Shown: in pieces, positions 1 to 9,115 of the stretch
Numbering within the stretch: the stretch's first letter is position 1
How the letters are laid out: each line of letters starts with the position of its first letter
Assembly (NCBI GenBank): GCA_016271365.2
Contig: CM057449.1
Location: 1,560,126,501 to 1,560,190,500, forward strand
Length of the DNA stretch: 64,000 bases
Direction of reading: 5' to 3'
Source: Neoceratodus forsteri
Taxonomy: Eukaryota > Chordata > Ceratodontiformes > Ceratodontidae
Position numbers and translations under genes: made by a program
The notes under the pieces: generated by a model
Told to the model about the DNA's origin: nothing
What the model saw: the letters and a program-made list of their open reading frames with translations, nothing else
The model's database searches: none

Positions 1-1
1 G

Positions 2-112
2 AACTGGAATGGAGTTTGGGAGGAAAAGGGACTATATGCCAAGGACAGGCTTCATCTTGCCCCATTAGGAAGGAAGTCCTTAAACAGGGATGGCTGACTA
101 CATTCAAGAAAG
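2..112 (+). pseudogene. CR1 ORF1 C-terminal (esterase-type) tail
   Basis: Frame 2 reads a short peptide ending in a stop and containing KDRLHLAPLGRKSL. CR1 ORF1 proteins carry a GDSL/SGNH-like esterase domain whose last block is a D-x-x-H-L-S-x-x-G motif; the H-L and G are visible here, while the usual aspartate position reads D-R. Only the final block is inside the window. About 200 bases of G-rich, non-coding-looking sequence separate it from ORF2, which fits the ORF1-ORF2 spacer of CR1. Confidence 0.6.
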
Positions 113-310
113 GTGGGGTTTAAACTTGTGAGGGGGATAAGGAGGGGCTGACCAGAAGCCCTCTCCTCCAGATGAGGGAGAGCCTTCAAGCCCAAGGGGG
201 GGAGGGGGAAAACAGACTGGGGTGGAGGTTTCAGGAGGAGCAGAGGGAGGATGGAAGTATAAGCAATCTGGGCGGGTTCGACAAAGAGGAGCAGGGATAA
301 GGGGTGGGGG

Positions 311-1379
311 TTGGTGTTAGTAAATGCCAGGAGCTTGGGAAACAAGTTGCCAGAGTTCCAGGCCATGCTGTTCGAGGGGGTGGATGTGGCGGCGGTCACG
401 GAGATGTGGGCCAACAAAAACCATGACTGGGACCTAAACGTACGGGGGTACACTATGCTTAGGAAGGACAGAAAGGAGGGCAGAGGGGGTGGAGTGGCTA
501 TGTTCATTAAAGATGACATAGAAATTGCTAGGGTAGAAGAGGCAGAGGGAAAAGTGGAGGCCTTATGGGTCACCTTACGATCCCCAGCAGGAGATAAGGT
601 CAAGCTGGGTGTAGTATATAGGCCCCCTGGGATGAGTGATGTTCTAGAGGATGGTTTGCTGGACAACATCATTGCCCAGTGTGGACCAAAGGGAAGGAGT
701 GGTGTTGATGGGGACCTTAATATGCCAGGTACAAACTGGGGAACCATGTCCTCTAAAGGCGGCCAAGGAGCAGAGGCTGCTGGATGGCTTCAGGATGTGT
801 TCTTAACACAGCATGTGATGGAGCCCACAAGGAGGGCATGTCCTGGATGTGGTTCTGGCAGATGGGGATCTGGTAAGGGACATGGTTGTACAGGACCCCC
901 TGACTGGGAGCGACCACAATACTGTCTGGTTTCAAATAAGCATGGGGGATGGGGGGAGATCTAGGACACTGGCAGTGGACTTCAGGGGGGCAGACTTTAT
1001 GGGCATGGGAAATATTCTCAAGGATCACTTGAAGGGGATTACATCAATGACAAGCGTGGAAAGGAGATGGGAGGTCATAAAACGGGGACTTCATGAGGCA
1101 GTCAAGATCTGCACTAAGTTGAAACGTAAGGGAGCAAGGTCACATAAACCATGCTGGTGGTCCAGTGAGGTACAGGAAGCAGTCAGAGAAAAGGAGGTGG
1201 CCTACAAAAAACATAAAACAACAAGAGGGGATAGGGATAAGGAAATGCACCAGCTTGCATCTAGAAAAGTCACCTGTATGGTGAGGGGAGCAAAGTCCAG
1301 TAAAGAGCAGCGGCTGGCACAGGGGATACAAGGAGGGGAAAAGGGTTCTTCCGGTACATTGGGGAGAGAAGAAAACTAA
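311..1379 (+). pseudogene. CR1 ORF2 endonuclease domain, frameshifted
   Basis: This is the APE-type endonuclease that nicks target DNA for target-primed reverse transcription. The first part (311 to about 840) opens with VNARSLGNKL and holds the catalytic-Glu block AAVTEMW, the GRGGGVA block, VVYRPPG and GDLNMPGTNW. The reading then jumps frame near 840-850, and 849-1379 carries GSDHNTVWF, the SDH block that closes the active site. A basic linker follows (KLKRKGARSHKPCWWSSEVQEAVREK). Catalytic residues are mostly present but split between two frames, so no functional protein is made. The ORF has no clear start codon context; 311 is only the first in-frame ATG. Confidence 0.9.
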
Positions 1380-1395
1380 GGGCCATCTCAGCAGA

Positions 1396-2428
1396 TTGAG
1401 ATCAGAAGGAGGGTGGGTGGAAGAGGCGAGGGACCAGGCAGAGGTATTTAACGAGTACTTTGCCTCTGTGTTCACTAGGGAGAGGGATGGGATATCTACA
1501 GAGCAAGGCAAGAAGGGGATAGAAGCGGCAGTAAGTGGGATCAGGGGAGCAACAGAAATGGAGCAAGAGGGAAGGAGAGGTACCCCAGGGGTGTCACATT
1601 TGGGTAAGGATAAAAAGGCCAGTAAGGTGGAGGGGACGGATGATGCTATGTCCGCCAAAAGGGTGTGGTTAGCCCTCAAGGCCCTAAAGAAAGACAAATC
1701 TCCTGGGCCGGATGGCATTCATCCGAGAGTACTATGGGAACTGGCGGACATACTGGCTGCACCCCTGGAGGAGCTCTTCAACAGGTCACTTGAGACAGGG
1801 AGGGTACCTAGGGACTGGCGAGAGGCACATGTGGTGCCAATCCATAAAGGGGGGGTCGAGGGAAGTACCAGGTAACTATAGACCCATCAGTTTGACCTCG
1901 GTGGTGGGAAAATTAATGGAGGGTATACTAAAGAAGCGGTTGGGGGTGTACTTGGAGGAGGTGGGAGGTCTGGATAGTTGGCAACATGGGTTTGTGCCAG
2001 GTAGATCATGTCAAACCAACCTTGTGGAGTTCTACGAATGGGTAACATCAGAACTAGACAGGGGAAAGCCTGTGGATGTATTATTCTTGGACTTCAGCAA
2101 GGCGTTTGACTCTGTCCCCCACAATGGTCTGGTGGAGAAATTGATGAGGTTAGGAGTAGGCCCTTTGATGGTCAGATGGATTGAAAACTGGCTAGCTGGA
2201 TGCACCCAGAGAGCAGTGGTCTGTGGGGAGCTCTCGAACCCTAGAGAGGTTGGTAGTGGGGTACTGCAGGGCTCGGTCCTGGGTCCGAACCTGTTTAATG
2301 CATACATATCGGACATCAGGGAGGGTACAGGGTGTGAAATGAGTCTCTTCGTGGATGACTCCAAGATGGGAGCAGTAGTTGAGGGAGAAGAGGGGAGGTT
2401 GGCCTGCAAGAGGACCTGGACACCCTGA
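1396..2428 (+). pseudogene. CR1 ORF2 reverse transcriptase domain, frameshifted
   Basis: This is the RT core of the same element. 1396-1875 covers the linker and the first RT blocks (KSPGPDGIHPRVLWELAD, TGRVPRDWREAHVVPIHKGG). The frame changes at a run of seven G at 1849-1855, a likely slippage site. 1712-2428 continues with NYRPISLTSVVGKLME, GFVPGRSCQTNLVEFYEWV, motif A VDVLFLDFSKAFDSV (catalytic Asp present), VLQGSVLGPNLFN, and motif C FVDD, which keeps both aspartates but has V where A is usual. A stop at 2426-2428 ends the frame just after motif C. With the G-run and the later stop the protein cannot be full length. Confidence 0.92.
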
Positions 2429-2442
2429 GGCTGGGCTCACAC

Positions 2443-3197
2443 ATGGAAATTAAATTTCAATATCACCAAGTGCAAGGTGTTGCATCTTGGTGGGGTAACC
2501 TAAACACAGGTACACCCTGGGAGGGCGCTGGAGGCCTCAATAGGGAAAAAGACCTAGGGGTCATGGTGGATGCATGTATGAATAACTCTGAGCAGTGCAG
2601 GAGGCTAGCAAGGCAAACAGGATGTTGGGATGCATCGTGAGGGATCACCTCTAGGAGCAAGGAAGTGATTCTGCTGCTGTACAATGGACTGGTTAGACCA
2701 CACCTTGAGTACTGTGTACAGTACTGGAGACCACACTTGAAGAGGGACATACAGCTCCTGGAGAGGGTACAGAGGAGGGCAACAAAGATGATACGAGGCT
2801 AGGGGTTGACGGTATGACTTGAGGCTCTGCCTGTTTTCATTGGAGGAGAGGAGAGACAGGGGAACATGATTGAGGTCTTCAAGTACCTCAAGGGAATAAA
2901 TAGGGTAAACATGGAGGGATCTTTAGACTAAAGCAGGGAGGTTCACCAGGGGCATGGTTTAAAGTTGGAAGGTGGAAGGTGAGGGGAAAGGAGGAGGTTT
3001 TCACTGAGAGGGTGGTGGACCCTTGGAATGCACTGCCTGGTGAGCTGGTTCAGAGATCCACAGTGGAGGGATTCAAGAGAGGGTGGGACAGACACAGAAA
3101 GTGGATGTATCAGATGATGGCCTGTCCCAGGGGGGTGGGGATGGATGATAGGGGTTTCTGGAGCACAAGGGATAGGAGGGTCTCGGCACCCAACTAA
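2443..3197 (+). pseudogene. CR1 ORF2 C-terminal region, broken
   Basis: The sequence past the RT active site is spread over three frames. 2443-2640 has NREKDLGVMVDACMNNSEQCRRLA; about 2660-2800 has the block [43 protein letters not shown]; 2979-3197 has EVFTERVVDPWNALPGELVQRSTVEGFKRGWDRHR. These are the standard thumb and C-terminal blocks of CR1 ORF2. Several stops and indels separate them. Confidence 0.85.
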
Positions 3198-3487
3198 GGA
3201 TCTAAGGTTCGAGCAGACTCGATAGACCGTAAGGCCTAATCTGCTGGCAAATAGTATGTTAGCCCATTATACAGCTTATCGGCATTTTCTCAGTTCGCGG
3301 TCGGCTTTGAAGAGTGCAGACATGTTCCCGGTCCACCGAAGATCATCGCGCCGAGCTCCAGAGGTAAGTATGGGGTGAGGGGGGGTGTGGGGAGGCTGGG
3401 TGCACAGTGGGTGGGTGCGGGTTGTGGGTGGGGGACTGGGAGAAGTGCCGTGGGACCGTTTCCGCTTTACAGGTGGAAAAAAAAAAG

Positions 3488-3735
3488 ACTACGTGGGGCG
3501 TTTGCCGCGCTGGAGTGAGCTCCCAGCATGGCAGAAGGATGGCTGGGGGGCGAGGGCCGACAGGTTGGGCACCCGTCGGCAAGCTCTTAGCGGGACTTTG
3601 CCACGCTGGGGTGGGCTCCCAGCGTGGCAGAAGGATGGCTTGAGGGGCGTGGAGCTGGCGGGATTGGGCACCTTTGTCGGCAAACAACGCGTGACGTTTT
3701 CCACGCTGGGGTGGGCTCCCAGCGTGGCACCAAAG
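3488..3735 (+). repeat. Three tandem ~98-bp units each with a perfect or near-perfect palindrome
   Basis: A 27-base block with a 10-bp stem CCACGCTGGG, a 7-base loop and the complementary CCCAGCGTGG occurs at 3601-3627 and 3701-3727, and with changes at 3505-3531. Spacing is 96 and 100 bases. The units also share GGCAGAAGGATGGCT after the palindrome and a GTTGGGCACC / TCGGCAA block. The whole stretch is GC-rich and CpG-rich compared with its flanks. It may be an internal part of a DNA transposon covering roughly 3264-4010, but no target-site duplication was found to prove that. Confidence 0.7.
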
Positions 3736-3783
3736 CTTTGGGGGGGTGCAGTGTGACGTGGGGGGGCAGCGTGACGCGGTGCT

Positions 3784-3837
3784 CTGTATGACAGCAGTGG
3801 TTTTCTTTGAAGCGAAGACCACGGTTGTCATACACAG
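3784..3837. repeat. Imperfect hairpin, ~22-bp arms
   Basis: The left arm at 3784-3805 starts CTGTATGACA and the right arm at 3814-3837 ends TGTCATACACAG. They pair over about 22 positions with a few mismatches and an 8-base loop. It lies just after the palindromic tandem repeats and could belong to the same non-autonomous element. The rest of 3838-4094 holds no gene. Confidence 0.6.
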
Positions 3838-4098
3838 TTCCCGCACCCATTGGTGCAGGACCACCACGCCTGCTCAACTGAGCAGTGGATTGCAAGGGAG
3901 AGGCACACCTCCAAAGTGTGCTACTCTCCCAAAACGTTCCTTGCGCATGCGCGCAAGTGAATGTAAAAAGGACAGAGATAGTAAAAACATTCTCCACTAT
4001 TGAGAGATCAGCTGTGTTATTTACCAGGATGTGTTTACTTAGACTGTATCAGCGTGCCATGATGCATTGCCTATTTGTACTTAGTCATGATATGCCAT

Positions 4099-5718
4099 TG
4101 TAACCCCCCTGCAAATGGGGGTTCCCAAAAGACTTCCAGGAGCTTGCTTGAATGCTCCAAGCCTGAATGGTGTTTGGCATTTAAGCCATTTATCAGTGAG
4201 TGTTTTTAGAGCCTCTGGTACTGCCTCTTTAAGAGCTGTCTGCTTGCAGACATAATTAGTTTGTATGGGGGGACTGTGTGCTTCTCTGAGTACCACTCGA
4301 GCTGCTGCCAATTCACTTCATTTTTGCAGTCACTAGGAGTGCAAAGGGAACCTATCTGAAAGATGTAACTGTTTGCCAGAAATTATTTAGAGTAATAATG
4401 AAATTACAGTTTGTCTAACTCTTTCTTTGCAGTCAGAACTGTGTCTGCTAGTTCCCATTCTAGTTTTGAACTGCTGAACTGGACCAATCAGTGTGGGTAA
4501 GCTAGCTCTAAAATGGTGCCTTGGACGAATCAGAACTTGGACTCATAATCTGAGCCAGCCACAAGAGGATTGTATGGGCAGTGACTCTGGGAGATGTAGT
4601 TTAGACTTCAGTGCCTTTTTGGACCAACAGCAGCAGTCTATTGTGATGACAGCCAATCCAGTCAAGAACTGGGAGGAACTCAAGGAAGTGCCGGTTTTGT
4701 CGGTTGGAGTTTCAGTTGAGTTTTGGCAGTGAAGAAGGAAGGAGCCCTGTGCTTTTCAGTGTGCAGTTTTAGTCAAAAAACGTGTAAGGCCCAGAGTTCC
4801 AGTCTGCAGCTTGTGTAACAGCTTGTTAGGACTGAATCCGTCCTGTGAAAAGAATCAAAGGATCTCTGAAGAGTAGAAACCAGGCTCACCCTGTAGAAGA
4901 CTGGAGGAATTGCTGAAAACTGCACTCGGTCTGTCAGGAACTGAATCTGCTGTGTGTTCTCCCGGGTATTGTGCAGTAATTGCGATCGGGATACAGATGC
5001 AGCCTGCCTGGTATAGTGCTTTCTTTTATATGGATGTGTGAAGAGGTTTGTGTACCTCAAGTGAGCCCTGCTGACACTGAAGGACCCTATCTTATTTGGA
5101 GGTCGTGAGTACTAATTCAGGGTCGCTCCCTGTTGAATTGCCACATTAAATCCAAATGGAATTACTGAACTGCTGACTGTTTAATTCTCCTTTTCTCTGT
5201 GTGAAAGGGCCCCTACCAGCTGCCACGGTTTGGACTATCCACTAGGGCTTGGGTACCCAGGGACAGTAACTGATAGGGATAGGCCTGTGCACAGAGCCAT
5301 AGGTAGATTATTAGAGTGATAAGCTAATTAACCTGATTTCCCCCTGTCCTTGTTATATCCCCCTAAATAAATCAGAGCTGCTTGTTTCAGCAAAGTTATA
5401 CTGCCTGAGGTATTTGTCTATGTTAAAGTACTGTACTGTGATTGTTGCACTGTATCTCATTTCACAGGAGGTCCCAGTGCGGAACCAGACCTGGAGGTAA
5501 GTGTATACTGTGAGGTAATTCTGATATATTGTGTGGGCCACTAGTGGGAAGAAAGGGGGGTTGCAGTGTCCCAGAGGGCTGTGACCAAGTTAGTTTAACT
5601 ATTGCAAACCCTGACCTCTGGGTGGAGGCACCCGCCATTGGATCCAGGCCCCTCAACCTGTTAGTGGCAAATCAGGCAGGGGTAGTAGCCCCTGGGATAG
5701 CGCCATCTAGGGGTTACA
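4099..5718 (+). mobile_element. Solo LTR, copy 1 of 3 (1620 bp)
   Basis: It begins TGTAACCCC and ends GGGGTTACA, an inverted 9-base terminus of TG...CA type, and is flanked by a perfect 4-bp target duplication CCAT (4095-4098 and 5719-5722). The same sequence recurs at 33590-35892 (+) and 39100-41047 (-), each with its own 4-bp duplication. A polyadenylation signal AATAAA lies at 5366-5371, in the position conserved between the copies. No gag, pol or env sequence adjoins it, so it is a solo LTR left by LTR-LTR recombination. A 4-bp duplication fits gammaretrovirus-like ERVs and some Ty3-like elements; the sequence alone does not decide. Confidence 0.85.
5366..5371 (+). promoter_or_regulatory. 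LTR polyadenylation signal AATAAA
   Basis: AATAAA followed by TCAGA is conserved at the corresponding place in the second LTR (35493-35498) and, on the minus strand, in the third (39461-39466). It would mark the end of the R region. Inference from position and conservation only. Confidence 0.5.
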
Positions 5719-5722
5719 CCAT

Positions 5723-5980
5723 ACTTTTTCTTCTACAGCAAACAGAGTAAGAATTTATTGTTCCTCAGGCCTAAGACTCAACATAAAGAACAAACAGGAA
5801 GAATACATTCAATGCACTTCTGCCCATCTCCCCCGTCTAAATATTCCTTTTATACAAGTATGGTGTCTGAATTCCTGCGGAAGACAAAACGTGCTGCTGG
5901 GTTTATTTTTCCAGAACACCTGTGCATAAAGATGATAAAGGAAAGACAGATTCTGTCACACAGAGCAACTTTGCTGCAGT
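5723..5980. other. No gene seen
   Basis: This stretch lies between the solo LTR and the next candidate element. Short open frames here have no recognisable motif. Confidence 0.5.
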
Positions 5981-6809
5981 CATAAAGCTACCAACTTTCT
6001 GAGGCCTAAAACTGGGACACTCCATCCTGACCATAACTCCTCCCTCCACACACACACACACACAGTGTCACTCCCACAGGCACCGCCGCAGACAATGCTG
6101 CACACAATCATTTAAATTTTGCTGCTTGCTCTGGTCATGCCGCCCCACAGTAACACCAGTAGCAAACATCCAGATTAAAACAATACATCATTCTGCTGCA
6201 GCAAGTTCCAAATTATGATATACAGAAAGTTCATAAGAAGCAAACCTGCGTTAAATTGTGATCAGACATTTGAGCTGCATGTATTGCTCCTCCTGACAGT
6301 CCCATCCAATCCATTTATACTCGCCTCATTTGCTGAGCAAACTTCACTTCAGTGACTCCCACCACCACACCAGATTGTTTTCACACACTTCCCTACAACT
6401 GATCAGGTTTGAGTACTTTAGTTCACTACTGCCGGTCTCTTCTCTGTCTGGAGTCCCTCTCAGCTACTGCAAGGCAGACGTCCATATGCGCTTGTTTGCA
6501 CTACTACCCAGTCTAATCTAACAGGAAGGAACATGCTTTATTGTGCTCCCATTGACATGCTTGCGATTCAAAACAGGTGCAAGGGTTGAAGTTGCAAACT
6601 GCTGTCCAGCCCGAGCTGTGCCACAGTGGTGCTGAAATAACTGTCACTCATAGATTAGCAGTCAGTGAAAAAAAAAAAGGGACAAAACTGGGACTCGTAA
6701 GCAAAAAACAGGACAAAAGTGACATTTTGCAAAACTTGTGAGGACACTGGGACATGCTGCCTAAAACAGGGACTGTCCTTGGAAAACAGGGACTATAGCT
6801 AGCTTTATG
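5981..6809. mobile_element. Candidate non-autonomous TIR element (829 bp)
   Basis: The ends are exact inverted copies: CATAAAGCTA at 5981-5990 and TAGCTTTATG at 6800-6809. Inside both ends, the motif (A)CTGGGACA / CAGGGAC is repeated several times (near 6010 and at 6680-6795), and the direction of the motif suits inverted subterminal repeats. Similar CAGGGACA-rich subterminal sequence is seen in the TIR element at 25797-30088. No transposase frame is present. A (CA)n tract sits at 6048-6064. No flanking duplication was recognised. Confidence 0.4.
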
Positions 6810-7485
6810 CAATCAGTACACAGAGGGAGAGCACTGTTATGATTTTACTGCTCCAGTATGTGAACTGTTTTGAACAGAACCTTTTATTTTCTTTTATTTT
6901 TTCAATTTTCTACATTTTCTGAAACACCATGTTTTATATCTTGAGCTCTTGGGTCCACCATTGCCGCAGCTGCTCTGAACATTTTAGCAGTACCGTGTTG
7001 CCAAGGCCAGAAACAGCTCTGGTAACATAGGCCTGCTCCCCTGTGCTCTGATGCTCCTCCCTCTAATCTTCCACTCTCCCAGGAATCAACTGCAATGCAT
7101 GGAGTAACTCTCCTCATGTGCCAGTTTTAGGCCTGGAAATGCTATGTGATCTGTGTGCAGTTCCAGCCATTCTGTAGGTTACATGGTCACAGGCAGCCAT
7201 CAGTCCTAGTAATTCAGGGGTCCTGCGTAAACTTTTTCACTGAGGCCCAAAGAGGGAAGTGAGGAAGCCCAGTGAACATCCCCATTCTGTCAGTTGCCTC
7301 CTCATCCTTTCCTGTTCTGTTCGATAGAGTTTCTGTTAGTTCTTCCAGCACATCCCCTGAATTAGAACACAACTCCTGTCCAAGGGAATGTAGTGTATAT
7401 GGAATCATTGATGAGATGCAGAGTGCCATCTGCTGGAGAAAGTGAAGACTGCAGCATACAAGAACAAGAGAGTCTAACAAATTGG
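6810..7485. other. No gene seen; possible hAT-like terminus at 7215
   Basis: There is no coding signal. CAGGGGTCCTGCG at 7215 followed by a CTTTTTCACTGAGGCCC-like stretch resembles the first bases of many hAT elements, but no matching inverted end or 8-bp duplication was found. Confidence 0.35.
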
Positions 7486-7502
7486 TTAAAGGGACACTGT
7501 CA
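7486..7502 (+). repeat. T2/Kolobok-like left terminus TTAAAGGGACACTGTCA
   Basis: TTAA followed by AGGGACACTGTCA is typical of T2-type MITEs described from amphibians (TTAA target, AGGG... ends). The reverse complement occurs once, at 18574-18590, ending in TTAA. Either these are two different copies that each lost the other end, or a single element split by about 11 kb of nested insertions. Confidence 0.55.
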
Positions 7503-7547
7503 GCTTTTATGCCCTTTTTCTGAGTGCATACAGGCATTTACCCTGTT

Positions 7548-7841
7548 ACAAGAAAAGAAGAACTGCACTCTGGAAACAATGACCAGGATACCAATATCTG
7601 CTTGACAACATTTTATTAGGCTCCCAGAATGGAGAACACCTGCTGACGAAGACCTGTGCTGGTCAAAGTACCAGGGCACTGGGGTCTTCCATTCTGGAAG
7701 CCGAATAAAATGTTGTCAAGCAGATATTGGTATCCTGGTCATTGTTTCCAGAGTGTGGTTCTTCATTTCTTGTTTCAGTGTCCTGGGCTAGCCACCCATA
7801 ACCTTCACCACCGTTACTGAATGCGCTGCTACTTGTCCCAA
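7548..7841. mobile_element. Hairpin insert with 16-bp target-site duplication
   Basis: The 294-bp insert is bounded by a perfect 16-bp direct repeat AGGCATTTACCCTGTT (7532-7547 and 7842-7857). Inside it, 7558-7633 and 7688-7763 are inverted copies about 76 bp long, separated by 54 bases; weaker pairing extends to 7548 and 7776. About 65 bases after the right arm are unpaired. A long target duplication points to LINE-type (target-primed) insertion, while the fold-back form is more usual for DNA transposons. It splits sequence that belongs to the T2-like element starting at 7486. Confidence 0.75.
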
Positions 7842-7857
7842 AGGCATTTACCCTGTT

Positions 7858-8189
7858 GCCTGCTCCACATTTACAAATTGTTCATAAAACTTGGTTGTTG
7901 CACAAAAGTAAAAGTTTATTTTTCATTAAAATTACATTTTAAGTATCCCGACCTAAACACCGGCCGGTGGCTACTTTTGCACGTCCATGTCAAAAAAATG
8001 GCACTGAGCCATGGGAACACTCATTCGTGGAAGAGCTGGGAATATTTTTTTCATATTTAAAAGAAATAGTGTGCCTGTTAGTATTCCTTTCTCTGTACTT
8101 TGCAAAGTTAGCCCCAGAAAAAACTGAGTGCTTAATCTATTTAATTTCTTTACTGAAAGTTGACGCTGTGACTCTGGGCCTATGCAGAG
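7858..8189. other. AT-rich sequence, probably continuation of the T2-like element
   Basis: No gene is seen. The sequence continues on the far side of the 16-bp duplication and contains no recognised motif before CR1 ORF1 homology starts near 8190. Confidence 0.4.
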
Positions 8190-8664
8190 GATTACTAGAG
8201 TGGCAGGAGATGGGAGGGTGCTAGATGTCATTGTCCACTTGGGGACAAATGAACTGGCAAGAGACAGGGTATGGTTAGTGCAGAGAGAGTTCAGGGAGTT
8301 GGGAGGGGACTAAAGCAAGTAGCACACTTAGTGTCTTTCCTTGAGGGGCTGCCTGTCTACAGGGGAAAGACAGGGTACTCCTGGAGCTTCAACTCGTGGT
8401 TGAAGAAATGGTGCAGAGAAGAGGGGAGCTGGGGGAGGCCTAAAGCAGGTGTCATGCACGGTGGTGTTTACCGAGGTGTTACCTGTGTACCGCCATGTAG
8501 AGAATAGGATTCTCCACATGAGGGCTACTCACGGTTGAAGGCATGGTGTGTGGAGAAGGACCTCAGCTACATTGGGGACTGGAGTCTAGCCTGGGAGTAT
8601 ATGGGCCAGTATAGGGGATATGGCCTACATCCTTCTAGGAGGGGGACCACAGTCCTTAGTGGGA
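8190..8664 (+). pseudogene. CR1 ORF1 esterase-domain fragment
   Basis: The translation gives a short stretch DVIVHLGTNELARDR (the GxND/GTN-type block of the SGNH esterase carried by CR1 ORF1), then LGRGLKQVAHLVSFLEGLPVYRG, a WLKKWCREEG block and finally YGLHPSRRGTTVLSG, the last block with the catalytic-type histidine. The usual D before G-x-H is Y. Frames change between blocks and a W-rich segment appears twice (about 8385-8420 and 8535-8565), so there was internal rearrangement. It stops abruptly at the T-run of the L1 element, which suggests the L1 landed in it. Its ORF2 is not adjacent. Confidence 0.65.
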
Positions 8665-9115
8665 TTTTTTTTGTTTTTTTTTTTTGTATAATCTTTTTAT
8701 TAATTTCAAAACGTGTTTTAAACACAACAACACATAACAACAACATGTTTAACAAACATACAACAGACAGATGCATTCCATATATATTACAGACACGGAT
8801 ATTAATAAATTAACAATACATAAATTATAAATTGATACTATTCACCTCTAACCCAGCTCTACCATCTACTATTTCATTAACATTTCCAATCTATTCCCCG
8901 CCCCACTCATCTTCTCCAAATTTAGCAACCATCTTTACTTTATAGTTCTCTGGTCAACCTGATCATTTCTATCCCAATCCCATTCTTAATATATTTTCTT
9001 CTTCCCCACTTAGTGAAGCCAGGAGAGGAGCCCATTCTCTATAGAAGGATTCACCTCTATTCTTGAGCGTCAGGGTCAACCTTTCAAGGGTTAATGTTTG
9101 CATAACAAGTCTGCG

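Larger units (their letters stand above)
1..3263 (+). mobile_element. CR1-type LINE, near full-length, decayed
   Basis: The parts occur in the standard CR1 order: the tail of ORF1, an apurinic-like endonuclease, reverse transcriptase, then the C-terminal region that ends in a stretch like 'FTERVVDPWNALP'. The 5' side runs off the window, so full length cannot be judged. The 3' end lies near 3263, after a short conserved tail (about 3205-3260) that resembles the ends of the other CR1 copies here. Frameshifts and stops break ORF2 into at least four pieces, so the copy is dead. Base composition is purine-rich and G-rich, as in the other CR1 copies of this lineage (18591, 37945, 38385, 43020, 60695). 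Family assignment rests on recognised CR1 protein signatures. Confidence 0.92.

Noticed and set aside
52..747. 231-codon minus-strand open frame across the CR1 5' part
   Set aside because: It is the antisense shadow of the CR1 endonuclease; low-complexity Ser/Pro/Leu content and no motif.
1140..1718. 192-codon minus-strand open frame
   Set aside because: Antisense of the CR1 linker and first RT blocks; composition follows the G-rich plus strand.
3343..3867. 174-codon minus-strand frame with repeated CHAGSPPQRGK
   Set aside because: The peptide repeat is only the translation of the tandem palindromic DNA units; several frames on both strands are open there because of the repeat.
7215..7480. 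hAT-like start CAGGGGTCC
   Set aside because: No inverted partner end or 8-bp duplication could be found, so not called as an element.
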